Source of the DNA: Cognaticolwellia sediminilitoris
GTDB lineage: Bacteria; Pseudomonadota; Gammaproteobacteria; Enterobacterales; Alteromonadaceae
Reading direction: 5' to 3'
DNA: 64,000 nucleotides
Assembly (NCBI GenBank): GCA_002104535.1
Contig: NBOG01000002.1
Span: 124,001 to 188,000 of the forward strand
Shown in pieces: positions 26,882-35,787 of the stretch (positions are counted from its first letter, which is position 1; each line of letters opens with the position of its first letter). Below the pieces are notes generated by a model. That model did not search any database. It was not told where the DNA came from and saw only the letters and a program-made list of their open reading frames with translations. The translations under genes were made by a program, and so were the position numbers.

Positions 26882-27808
26882 TTACGAATCAGACTGAACT
26901 ATCTGTAACTTTTGCTTCATAAAGTCGATAAACACACGGTTTTTATTAGGTAGGTATTTACTTTGCACATACTGTAAACAAATATCACCTTGGTAGCTCC
27001 CTTTTAAATGCCAATCTTCCAATAATGGAATGAGTTTCCCCGTTTCAATACTTTGTTGCGCTATATAATCTGGTAAAGAACCAACACCAAAACCCTGTTC
27101 AATAGCATCTCGTCGCATTTCGCTGTGATTAATTAAATATGAGCCTTTAACTTGTACAGTAGTTTGCTGGTTTTTATTACTAAATCGCCAACGACTATCA
27201 GCCATATTTTCGCCTAAGCATATGCATGCCAAATTTTTTAAATCATCGGGGTGTAATGGTAGTGTGTGTTTGGATAGAAAGTCAGGGCTAGCACAAACCA
27301 CATGTTCAACATGCCCAAGTTTGACGTTTACCAAGGCTTCAATGGGGTTGTCATTTATATGAATCAAAAAATCTACACCGTCATGGATAGGATCTAAAAT
27401 ACGGTCGGATACCTTTAAATGCAACTGAATATCTGGGTAGCATTTCAAAAATTCAACAAAGAGTGGTCTTAATACTTTATTGGCTAGTGATTTTGGAGCC
27501 GCTACTCTCAATAACCCACTTACTGTCGATGTTGCAGAGCGACTAGCATTAACAGCTTGATCAGCAGACTCTACCATTTGCTTACAATAATTAAAGGTTA
27601 TTGCCCCTGACTCCGTTAATGCCAGTTGCCGAGTTGTTCGCTGTAATAATTTGATGCCTAAGGCATCTTCTAATCGGCTAATTTGACGACTTACTGCAGA
27701 AGGTGTAACCCCAAGTTTTTTTGCCGCCTTACTAAAATTTCCCTGTTCAACCACAGTGACAAAAATAGCCATATCAGATAATAAAGGCATTAATTTATTT
27801 GTGTCCAT
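26882..27808 (-). CDS. LysR-family transcriptional regulator
   Basis: 308 residues from ATG at 27808 (AAAAGGAC upstream); an ATG at 27829 adds seven. The winged helix-turn-helix lies at about 16-40 (NFSKAAKKLGVTPSAVSRQI), followed by the linker helix and a substrate-binding-like domain. It is divergent from the LysE-family exporter gene, so it probably controls that exporter in response to the exported compound. Resembles the CrgA/DsdC-like group with the SAVSRQI pattern. Confidence 0.92.
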   Translation of the reverse strand: MDTNKLMPLLSDMAIFVTVVEQGNFSKAAKKLGVTPSAVSRQISRLEDALGIKLLQRTTRQLALTESGAITFNYCKQMVESADQAVNASRSATSTVSGLLRVAAPKSLANKVLRPLFVEFLKCYPDIQLHLKVSDRILDPIHDGVDFLIHINDNPIEALVNVKLGHVEHVVCASPDFLSKHTLPLHPDDLKNLACICLGENMADSRWRFSNKNQQTTVQVKGSYLINHSEMRRDAIEQGFGVGSLPDYIAQQSIETGKLIPLLEDWHLKGSYQGDICLQYVQSKYLPNKNRVFIDFMKQKLQIVQSDS

Positions 27809-27919
27809 GAAGCACAAGTCCTTTTCCAATTGAATGCATTGTTTAATTTAGCTCACATATTAACATAGTGAGTAGTAATAAATGAGTTGCGAGCATACTT
27901 AAAATTGTAAGAGGTAAAT

Positions 27920-28561
27920 ATGGAATTTTTAATAAATACTTATATGGCAGAAATTATAGCGGTGAGCACAATTGCTGTTTTTATGGCTATGTTGCCAGGT
28001 GCTGACTTTGTCATGGTGACGCGAACGAGTATTTACAATGGTCGTTTTTCAGGTTTATATATGAGTTTAGGTATGTGTCTATCTGTTTGCGTTCATGCTA
28101 GTTATTCTATTGCTGGATTAGCAGTAGTGATAGCAAATTCGCCATGGCTATTTTCAGCAATAAAATATTTAGGGGCGGCTTATCTTATTTATATTGCTTG
28201 GCAGTTATTAACAACACGCGAGAGTTTAAATAATGATGAAGGCAATTCTAAGACTCAAATGTCACCTTTTATGGCATTACGTTTGGGCTTTACATGCAAT
28301 ATATTAAACCCTAAAACATCTATTTTCTTCTTAAGTATTTTTACGCAAGTTGTGTCGATAGATACGCCGTTAATAATGCAAGTTAGTTATGGCTTTATCA
28401 TTATGTTGGCACACTTTGTTTGGTACAGTGGTGTGGCTTTATTGTTATCACACCCAAGCATAATGCCTCGTTTCAATCGTCAAAAACAAAAAATTGATAA
28501 AGCAGCAGGATTTGTTTTGATGCTAATTGCCATAAAGCTCAGTTTAGTTAGTTATGTTTAA
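27920..28561 (+). CDS. LysE/RhtB-family exporter
   Basis: 213 residues with about six membrane helices. The N-terminal family signature MLPGADFVMVTR is present (about residues 24-35), and the NPKTSIFFLS stretch later. Members export amino acids or related compounds such as homoserine lactone or threonine. Substrate unknown. AGAGGTAAAT precedes the ATG. Divergent from its likely LysR regulator. Confidence 0.9.
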   Translation: MEFLINTYMAEIIAVSTIAVFMAMLPGADFVMVTRTSIYNGRFSGLYMSLGMCLSVCVHASYSIAGLAVVIANSPWLFSAIKYLGAAYLIYIAWQLLTTRESLNNDEGNSKTQMSPFMALRLGFTCNILNPKTSIFFLSIFTQVVSIDTPLIMQVSYGFIIMLAHFVWYSGVALLLSHPSIMPRFNRQKQKIDKAAGFVLMLIAIKLSLVSYV

Positions 28562-28953
28562 GTAAAAAATGACTGCTTTTCAATGCCGGATAAAGCGACA
28601 AATATAATTAGATCGCACTTAGCGCATAGTTGACGTAACCCCATGAAAAGCTTAGTGTTAGGTTGGAGTTAAAAGCGACTAAATTGAGCAAGTCGAATTA
28701 TAACTGTGAACCGTCGATTTTTTCTGTAAAAATTTATGATGTTGTTTATAAACACTTTAATTTTGTTATTAATAGTTTAATTATGAACATGCGAAGAGAT
28801 TGAACGGAAAGTTACGTAAATATCGCTTTATAAAATTGTTATATGCAAAGCGAAAATTAGATGTATGTCGGCTATTTGTCATCTGTTTGTCATTACCGAC
28901 AGGATGCCCGTGGTATATAGTGCGTCAGCATTCAATAATAAAGGGAGTTACCT
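28562..28953. other. 392-bp gene-free region
   Basis: A partial copy of repeat type 3 (28585-28613, CCGGATAAAGCGACAAAT) lies near the left end. A possible ORF at 28800-29066 overlaps the next gene in another frame and is rejected. Confidence 0.45.
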
Positions 28954-29460
28954 GTGAAGTCATTAAGACTCGAAAAACACTGGTCTCAAGAACAATTGGC
29001 GCAACTAAGCGATTTAAATGTGCGCACAATTCAAAGAGTAGAAAAAGGAAAAAGCGTTGGAACTGAAACCTTGAAGTCTTTGGCTGCGGTTTTTGAAATC
29101 TCAACTGATGAGCTTATAAATGCTATAGATAATGAAAAAAAACTCCAAACAGAAGAGGACGCTTATGTGATTAAAGATAATTTTCAGCATAAAAAAGCAA
29201 TAGAGAAAGTTAAATCTATAAAATATTTTTATGCCTTCTCTGCATTTTTAATTGCTGTCTTTCTTTTCTTCATGTTGCCTAACTACAATGATGGAGAAAA
29301 TTTAGGTTCATTGATTGTAGTATTTTTATCTTTTAGTGCCCTTATTGCTGGCCTCGATTTTCATGTATTTGAACCATTTGGTGAAGAATGGGAAAAAGAA
29401 AAAATATCCCAGATTTTAAATCAACAGGGTGACGAAAGTAGCTCTAGTTCAGAGCGCTAA
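28954..29460 (+). CDS. XRE-family helix-turn-helix protein with 2TM domain
   Basis: 168 residues from a GTG start with GGGAG upstream. The Cro/CI-type DNA-binding domain is at 1-55 (WSQEQLAQLSDLNVRTIQRVEKG). A linker leads to a C-terminal membrane part with two helices (about 92-110 and 117-137), then a charged tail. Such regulators may sense membrane or ligand state and bind DNA at the membrane. Target genes unknown. In an accessory stretch with cassette-like spacing. Confidence 0.8.
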   Translation: MKSLRLEKHWSQEQLAQLSDLNVRTIQRVEKGKSVGTETLKSLAAVFEISTDELINAIDNEKKLQTEEDAYVIKDNFQHKKAIEKVKSIKYFYAFSAFLIAVFLFFMLPNYNDGENLGSLIVVFLSFSALIAGLDFHVFEPFGEEWEKEKISQILNQQGDESSSSSER

Positions 29461-29587
29461 ATAGACAAAAGTTATATCAAAAATTTAAAGCGGGATTGCT
29501 AACTGTTTGCTCGGTTTCGCTTCGCTATATTTTAAGCAAACTATAAACAGCCATCGAAATAGGCGTTTTTAAAAATTAGGAGAAATT

Positions 29588-30052
29588 GTGCAAAAATTAA
29601 TTTTGGTTTTTTTGTTTTTATGTACCATGGTATCTCATGCTCAAGCGGATGAGGCTAGTAAAGCATTCAAGGCAATAGATAGTTTGTTTCTGGCAATGTC
29701 TGAAGTTGACTATGGCAAGATGAAGAATAATGTAACAGATTCATTCATACTCCTTGAGCATGGAGAGGTCTGGTCGATAGAAGATCTCATAAAAGTTGTT
29801 AAGCCCTCTGATTATGTTAGAACTAACTATTTCAGCATTATAAATATCAATGTCAAAGGGGATGTTGCTATTGCAAATTACTGGAATAAAGCCAATTTTA
29901 GCAATAAGGTCAATAGTGAGGATGTTGTTTGGTTGGAGAGTGCTGTTCTTGAAAGAACTAAAGGCATCTGGCGTTTATCGCAAATGCACTCTACAAGGCT
30001 TCCTCCGGGTGAAGTGCCCGAGGGAGTCGTATTTTTGAGGCAGGCAATATAA
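29588..30052 (+). CDS. Exported NTF2-like (SnoaL-type) protein
   Basis: 154 residues from GTG at 29588 with AGGAGAAATT upstream. Signal peptide about 1-20 (ending AQA-DE). The mature part has the NTF2-like pattern of an N-terminal helix pair followed by curved strands (EHGEVWSIEDLI, VAIANYWNKANF, GIWRLSQMHSTRL). Such domains act as enzymes or small-ligand binders; the function here is unknown. TAACAAAGCGTTAA just after the stop resembles the start of marine attC sites. Confidence 0.72.
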   Translation: MQKLILVFLFLCTMVSHAQADEASKAFKAIDSLFLAMSEVDYGKMKNNVTDSFILLEHGEVWSIEDLIKVVKPSDYVRTNYFSIININVKGDVAIANYWNKANFSNKVNSEDVVWLESAVLERTKGIWRLSQMHSTRLPPGEVPEGVVFLRQAI

Positions 30053-30509
30053 CAAAGCGTTAATCCCGCTAGCCATTTTGATTCTTGTGCGTTCACTGCA
30101 CCCAGTTTTGCACAAGACTTCAGATTAAAGATTAAGTAGGGTCAGGGACACTTTAATTATTAATTAAGTACTCATAATAAATTCAAGTATTGTAAGCCCT
30201 ATCGATTTTATCGCTTCCTTGAATACTCAAAATTAGCATGCCCATCAGGGCTGCTTTATGTAATCACTTACCTCGGTTCCTTAATAGCAGCGTTGATAAA
30301 ACGACAAATTGATTAAGTCTGATTGAAGCTTCTACGCTGTTCATTATTTGCTTAAAGAGACTGTTCTGACGTAATTAACTGAGTATAGTTTTAACATTAA
30401 ATTGTTCGTTTATTACCTTTATTACGTTTAATAAAGGTAAGTTCATTAAACGATTAAACCTACCTAATATAAGCAATAAATCTACGACTAATCCTGTTGT
30501 AGAAACAGG
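30053..30509. other. 457-bp gene-free region with repeats
   Basis: Contains a GGGTCAGG-type word (30139-30157, followed by GACACTTTAAT) and repeat type 3 copy B. No gene seen. Confidence 0.5.
30290..30332 (+). repeat. Dispersed repeat type 3, copy B
   Basis: 43 bp matching 26788-26829; the last 19 bases are identical. Confidence 0.7.
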
Positions 30510-32042
30510 CTAGCGAGTGCTTTTAGCTCTAATCGTTAACATTAGTAAGCTAATTGAAATCGCTACAAAATAATAAGGTACTCCTGCCTGCCAACTTGCT
30601 TGGCTATTAACACCAAAAAAGTCGACATATAATGCTGTTTGAATGGGGCCTAAATACCAAAGAGCAGGGTAAAGCACTTCAAACATACGCTTTGTTCCAG
30701 TAAATGCGCCACAAAAATAGGCAAGCGATACGGTAAATGAAATGGCGATAAATAATTGAATGAGTAGTAACCACTCACCGCTTCCTGTGAAACGAACTAC
30801 GCTGCCGATACTTGCTATGGTTAATAATACCCATGCTGCAAAATAGCAGGCTAAGCTTTGTAAAATAGCTGATTGTTTACTGTAGGTGATTAACTCTATG
30901 GTATTTGCTTGTTTTTCTACTTGCCCTAGTTGAGAAATAACTAATACACACCATAACAACGAAATAGGTAAAACAAGACTAATAAGCAAGGTTTGACTGA
31001 TAAACAATTGCGCGATATTTAACAGCACTAGGCCGATAAACCAATAAACTGAATGCCCCCTGAGAAGTAATTGTAGCTCTAATCGTAATAAGCGAGAAAA
31101 GGCAAAATGCTTAGTTAACCTAACAAATAAGCTATTCGCTAGGCCGCCCACTTTGGTATTAAAGGTGGTCCTTAACCATGAAGTTTGTTTATTTTCAGGT
31201 ACTGAAATTTGACTAAAACGATCAAAAAATATAAAGGCTAATACTAAACAAACAACACAGATAAACAATAACGGCAGTGTGCCCCACAGTTGGGTTAATG
31301 TTGGCTCTATACCTTGCCAAACAAAAGTTTGTATTTCATTGGCTTGATCACTGATATTGACACCGATATTTGTAGCACCTTGCTGCAATGGAAAAAGTGC
31401 GGCAACCTCGGCATCTAATTGATCGAGTAATACGCCTATTCCAGAAACGCTTTCAATGGTTTGCGCAATCGAGCCAAGCCATAAGAAAAAATACACCAAG
31501 TTACCAAGCCCGCCTCTAAGCCACTTAATTGACTCAAACAATAGCGCAATAGCTGCGATAGCTAACAAAGTAGGCAATACAAAAACTAGTTGTGGCCAAA
31601 CTAATGCCCAAAGATTGATGTGATAACTTTCACCGTAATAAAGCTGGATCACAATACTGCTCAATAGCATAACCAGCACAATAGAAAGCAAAATAAGTAC
31701 GTTGGTGCACCATTTGGCAAGCAAAAAATTTAGCTTACTGACAGGCGTGGCAGCAATGAGTTCTCCGGTCATGGATTGTCGGTCTAATTCAAGCGCATTT
31801 TTGACCAGATAAAAACAAATAATAGGCAAAAAAATCACGTTCAGCATGGCTAGGCATACCCCAACCCAAGCACTATTGTAGATACCACGATAACCATTAA
31901 TCACTAGCGTTTGATAGTGGGCATCAGGGGAAGGGAAAAAAAGTAATGTTAGTACCGACATCAGTAAAAGAGTTACTACAAAACTTTGTTGGCGGGTTCG
32001 TTGTTTAAAATCAGCAGTAATGCATTGCCATACTTGATCCAT
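30510..32042 (-). CDS. ABC-2-type transporter permease
   Basis: 510 residues with about twelve hydrophobic helices in two six-helix halves separated by a soluble stretch (about 215-300). It partners the ATPase gene directly upstream: that gene's TAA and this gene's ATG share a base, indicating translational coupling. Fused two-half permeases of this sort are found in ABC-2 exporters of lipids, drugs or copper-related loci (NosY-like). The substrate cannot be told. Confidence 0.88.
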   Translation of the reverse strand: MDQVWQCITADFKQRTRQQSFVVTLLLMSVLTLLFFPSPDAHYQTLVINGYRGIYNSAWVGVCLAMLNVIFLPIICFYLVKNALELDRQSMTGELIAATPVSKLNFLLAKWCTNVLILLSIVLVMLLSSIVIQLYYGESYHINLWALVWPQLVFVLPTLLAIAAIALLFESIKWLRGGLGNLVYFFLWLGSIAQTIESVSGIGVLLDQLDAEVAALFPLQQGATNIGVNISDQANEIQTFVWQGIEPTLTQLWGTLPLLFICVVCLVLAFIFFDRFSQISVPENKQTSWLRTTFNTKVGGLANSLFVRLTKHFAFSRLLRLELQLLLRGHSVYWFIGLVLLNIAQLFISQTLLISLVLPISLLWCVLVISQLGQVEKQANTIELITYSKQSAILQSLACYFAAWVLLTIASIGSVVRFTGSGEWLLLIQLFIAISFTVSLAYFCGAFTGTKRMFEVLYPALWYLGPIQTALYVDFFGVNSQASWQAGVPYYFVAISISLLMLTIRAKSTR

Positions 32043-32947
32043 TAACTTGCCCTCGCATAGGCAGTTGGGGCTTGTCGGTTGCTGGTAAAATATAGGTAAG
32101 CATCTTCTAATGACGGAGCTCTTGAAGTGGCTCTAGCATCAGGACAGAAATCAGCAACAATATTTAGTTCAACCTTGGATTCTTTACGCACACTATGGCT
32201 TACAATAAATTCATGCTGAATATGTTTAAGTTCATTTAAATTGGCCGTTAATTGCCAACATTTATTAGCGACTTTATGGAGTAGTGTACTTGGTGATTCT
32301 GCTTGAATTAACTGCCCTGATTGCATAATCGCAATGCGATCGGCAATAGATTCAACATCTGCCACTATATGTGTAGAGAATAGTATGCAACGTTCACCCG
32401 CTAACTCAGTTAATAACTGGCGAAAATTAGCCCGCTCTTGAGGATCGAGCCCAACGGTTGGCTCATCAATAATCAACAACTTGGGATCATTGAGTAAAGC
32501 CTGAGCAATACCAATACGTTGTTTCATGCCGCCCGAATAGCCTTTTAATGGCATATGCGCCGCGTGTGTTAGGTTGAGCTTATGCAGTAAAGTTTCAATC
32601 GTGTGGTCTGCTATGGATTTATCTAAGCCTTTTAAACTAGCGATGTATTGCAAAAACTCGATGCCCGATAGCTGATCATATACGCCAAAATATTGTGGCA
32701 AATAGCCTAATTCGTTTCTCAACACTTGTGGTGACTTAACAATATCTTGCCCTTGCCAGAAGATATTGCCTTCGGTGGGTTTTGTAATCGTCGCAAGAAT
32801 TCGCATCAGGCTAGATTTTCCAGCACCATTTGGACCTAACAAACCCAAAATTCCCGGCTCAACTTGCAGCGACAGTGATTTGATTGCAAACTTAGTTTTT
32901 TTGCCACTCTGATATTGATGGCTAAGTGATTGAATATCCAATAACAT
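32042..32947 (-). CDS. ABC transporter ATP-binding protein
   Basis: 301 residues, a single nucleotide-binding domain. Walker A GPNGAGKS (about 38-45), Q-loop near YLPQYFGVYDQLSG, signature YSGGMKQR (about 138), Walker B LLIIDEPTVGLDP, and a switch His in STHIVADVE. The DrrA/NatA-type C-terminal extension follows. It drives the ABC-2 permease encoded next. AAAGGGAAG precedes the ATG. Confidence 0.95.
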   Translation of the reverse strand: MLLDIQSLSHQYQSGKKTKFAIKSLSLQVEPGILGLLGPNGAGKSSLMRILATITKPTEGNIFWQGQDIVKSPQVLRNELGYLPQYFGVYDQLSGIEFLQYIASLKGLDKSIADHTIETLLHKLNLTHAAHMPLKGYSGGMKQRIGIAQALLNDPKLLIIDEPTVGLDPQERANFRQLLTELAGERCILFSTHIVADVESIADRIAIMQSGQLIQAESPSTLLHKVANKCWQLTANLNELKHIQHEFIVSHSVRKESKVELNIVADFCPDARATSRAPSLEDAYLYFTSNRQAPTAYARAS

Positions 32948-33436
32948 TTTTACTTCCCTTTTAAATCAAGATTCACTTACTGAGCAAAAACAGCGCCACA
33001 AATAACTCATTTAAATTCAATGGATTAAAATCCATGCAACTTCAGAGATTAATATAAATGGTGAATTTAACTAATTATTGGTTAAGTAAAGAGTAATTAG
33101 AGATTAAATAAATTTCATTGTTCATGGTAATTAAGTATCCCATCAACTAACTCACTCAAACTGATTACTTTACATAGAAGAGTAACGGCTATTTGGTAGC
33201 TATTTTTGCAGTTTGAAATGTCTGTTTACCAGAGAAGGGCATACGTTGAAATAAACTAAAACGCTCTGAACGGTTAGCTCAATGCAACTTTGGAGTTGGT
33301 AGCAATGGTAGTGTTGTTTTCTCTTAGGACAAAGATGGACTTAGCTCTTTTGAATCTTGTAAAAAGCTTACAAAACAATTGATGTTAACGTCCGTTGTTG
33401 GAAAATAGCCCATTCCTTGCGGGTACCTAAAGGTTA
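32948..33436. other. 489-bp intergenic region, nothing supported
   Basis: AT-rich, no ORF or clear repeat. It holds the promoter of the ABC operon. Confidence 0.5.
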
Positions 33437-33895
33437 TCAAACATAGTCTATGGGAAGGGCAGTGGTGTATTTGATTTCTTCCATAGCAAAGCTTGAACTG
33501 ATATCAGCAAAACTCGCTCGAGTGATCAAACGTTGATAAAAGCTGTCGTATGCTTTCATATCTGGCACCACAACTCTGAGTAAATAATCCACTTCACCAC
33601 TCATACGGTAAAATTCCAATATTTCTGGGAAATCTATGGCGACTTTCCTAAACTCACTTAACCAATTTGGATTGTGTTGATTGGTTTTTATAGTTACAAA
33701 AACGGTTAAACCCACATTGAGTTGCTCAGGGTCTGCCAGAGCCACACGGCCTTTAATTATTCCTGACTTTTCCATGGCTTGAATACGTCGCCAACAAGGC
33801 GTTGTTGATAAACCAACCTGACTAGCTACATCACTAACCGAAGCGGTACAGTCATGTTGTAAGATATTGAGTATTTTTTTATCGAAAGCGTCCAT
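33437..33895 (-). CDS. Lrp/AsnC-family transcriptional regulator
   Basis: 152 residues. Helix-turn-helix at about 18-42 (SVSDVASQVGLSTTPCWRRI) followed by a RAM domain (about 65-150) that usually binds amino acids and makes octamers. The WRRI and later GEVDYLLRVVVPD are typical of the family. No obvious target operon; the SDR-amidohydrolase pair is on the same strand upstream. Confidence 0.92.
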   Translation of the reverse strand: MDAFDKKILNILQHDCTASVSDVASQVGLSTTPCWRRIQAMEKSGIIKGRVALADPEQLNVGLTVFVTIKTNQHNPNWLSEFRKVAIDFPEILEFYRMSGEVDYLLRVVVPDMKAYDSFYQRLITRASFADISSSFAMEEIKYTTALPIDYV

Positions 33896-34016
33896 AAGCG
33901 TATAAACGGAATAGTTTTACCTAATTAAAGATTAATAGGGAATTATTTTGCGCTAAGCAATGAAGTTTTGCGAGATATATTTTAACAGTTAGGTAATGTT
34001 AGTAACTTTGGCTTTG

Positions 34017-34868
34017 CTAAAACAAATAAAAGTGCTCGGCATTGCTATAGCAAAGCCGATGTATTTCAACAGGAGTATATGGCTGAGCAATATTGTTAAG
34101 CCAAGTATCTTGAAAGCTGGCTCGGAATAGGTTTAATGGAAAGTTACTTGCTAGCATCACCCGTTCAATACCAAAATTTTCAATGCAGTGATTAATGATT
34201 TGATGCGGCCAACTAGGCGGGTAATCTCTGTCGGCCATTTCATAACCTGAGCACTTGATGTACACATGCTGAAATTTGGCTAAAAGCTTTATATTTGCTA
34301 ACCAAATTAGGTGTTGTTGCTCATCTAAAGCTGGCCAGCCTACGTGATTAATACTGACTTTTAAGGTTGGTACTGATGTCAGTATTTTACTGAGATATTT
34401 TACCGCTTTTGTGTCAGAAACCGACATTTGCAATTCAAAACTCAATTTTTTAGCCGCTAAAATTTCAAGGTTAATCTGGCAATTAGTATCACTAAGGATG
34501 GCGTGGGCATCATCATCTAAAATATATCGAATTCCGACGACACTGTTAAACTGCGATAGTTTTTCAAGTTGCTGAGTAAACAACACACTCGGTAAGGTTA
34601 TATCGAGCATAGCAATACTGCGAAAGGCTAAGGTGCATTGGGTTTCTAACCAAGCTATTTCACGCCATGGTTTTTGATTGTCAAAGCCTGCTTCTATATG
34701 AACAAACCCTGCTAACTCTAGTGGTGCAGGTAAGTTTAGGTCTTGTTCAGAAAAATTTTTTACGATTAAGTGTTTATCTGGCCAAAAAGGCGGCTTGTCC
34801 ATTTTTAGCCACTGATATTCACCTAAGGTAAGATCAAATAAATGCACATGTGGATCGATTATTCTCAT
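34017..34868 (-). CDS. Amidohydrolase-2 family protein (L-fuconolactonase-like)
   Basis: 283 residues from ATG at 34868, giving the family start MRIIDPHVH; an upstream ATG at 34892 adds eight. The H7-x-H9 metal motif, INHVGWP and the ending MLASNFPLN are visible. The usual Asp of SDWP is Asn here (SNFP), a variant seen in part of this family. Members hydrolyse sugar lactones and related compounds. The SDR gene ends 49 bp upstream, a pairing common in non-phosphorylating sugar oxidation (dehydrogenase then lactonase). Confidence 0.82.
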   Translation of the reverse strand: MRIIDPHVHLFDLTLGEYQWLKMDKPPFWPDKHLIVKNFSEQDLNLPAPLELAGFVHIEAGFDNQKPWREIAWLETQCTLAFRSIAMLDITLPSVLFTQQLEKLSQFNSVVGIRYILDDDAHAILSDTNCQINLEILAAKKLSFELQMSVSDTKAVKYLSKILTSVPTLKVSINHVGWPALDEQQHLIWLANIKLLAKFQHVYIKCSGYEMADRDYPPSWPHQIINHCIENFGIERVMLASNFPLNLFRASFQDTWLNNIAQPYTPVEIHRLCYSNAEHFYLF

Positions 34869-34917
34869 GATATTTTCATTTGGCTTTTGCATTTATGTTT
34901 TACATTAAAGTTTAGCA

Positions 34918-35652
34918 TTATTGGGCGGTATATCCGCCGTCGATCACTTGTAAACTGCCCGTGATAAACTTGGCTTTGTCTGACGCTAAAAAGTACACTA
35001 ATTCGGCAACTTCTTCTGCCTGACCTAACCGGCCTAAAGGTTGAAGTGCTGCTTCTTCAGCATGCACATCGGCTTTATTCGCACCAGATTTTTCACAGTA
35101 GTTATTTATAGCTTGATGATAAAGTGGCGTTTCAATTGTGCCGGGACAAACCGCGTTTGCACGGATATTAAATTGCGCGTAATCAAGCGCAGTAGTTTTC
35201 GCCATTGAAGCCAATGCAGCTTTACTGAGATTGTAGGCAAAAGAGTTATGTTTGGCGATAAGCGCTTGATCAGAAGCCATGAGTATTATCGCACCATTTT
35301 GCTGTGCTTTCATCGCCGGTAGTACCGATTTAACGGCGGCGTAAGCACCTTTGACATTGATGTTAAATACTCGCTCTAACTCTTCTTCACTGGTGTTTTC
35401 AATAGAGCCTGAAAAATGTATACCAGCGTTAGAAACAAGTACGTCAATGCTGCCTTGGTCGGCAATATCAGTAATAATTTTACTTACCTGACCTACATTG
35501 GTTATATCACATTGACGAAACTCACCAAAAGTTGAAGGGCTAATATCGAGATTAAATACTTGATAATCATGCGCTAAAAATAGCTTAACAATACTTAAGC
35601 CAATGCCAGAACTACCACCTGTAACTACACAAACTTTTTTCACTGTATTCAT
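34918..35652 (-). CDS. Short-chain dehydrogenase/reductase
   Basis: 244 residues, classical SDR. NAD(P)-binding GGSSGIG (about 12-18), NAG in SNAGIHF, catalytic S-Y-K as MASDQ...YNLSK (Tyr and Lys of YNLSK), and PGTIETP. Ends ITGSLQVIDGGYTAQ. D37-type acidic residue after the second strand (FNLDIS) suggests NAD preference. With the lactonase-like gene it may oxidise a sugar such as L-fucose; that is inference. Confidence 0.92.
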   Translation of the reverse strand: MNTVKKVCVVTGGSSGIGLSIVKLFLAHDYQVFNLDISPSTFGEFRQCDITNVGQVSKIITDIADQGSIDVLVSNAGIHFSGSIENTSEEELERVFNINVKGAYAAVKSVLPAMKAQQNGAIILMASDQALIAKHNSFAYNLSKAALASMAKTTALDYAQFNIRANAVCPGTIETPLYHQAINNYCEKSGANKADVHAEEAALQPLGRLGQAEEVAELVYFLASDKAKFITGSLQVIDGGYTAQ

Positions 35653-35787
35653 ATCTTTATCTTTTGTTTATTGTCGAGCGCTCAACACTGAACGCTAGTT
35701 TTGGGATTTACTGAACGCTTAAAACTAAGCGCTATCTTTTGGTTTTTACTGATAGCTGTCAGCTTAAAACTGATAGCTTTATTTTAA

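Noticed and set aside
28800-29066. 88-residue ORF overlapping the XRE gene
   Set aside because: Different frame from the XRE gene, which has a GTG start with GGGAG and a clear domain.
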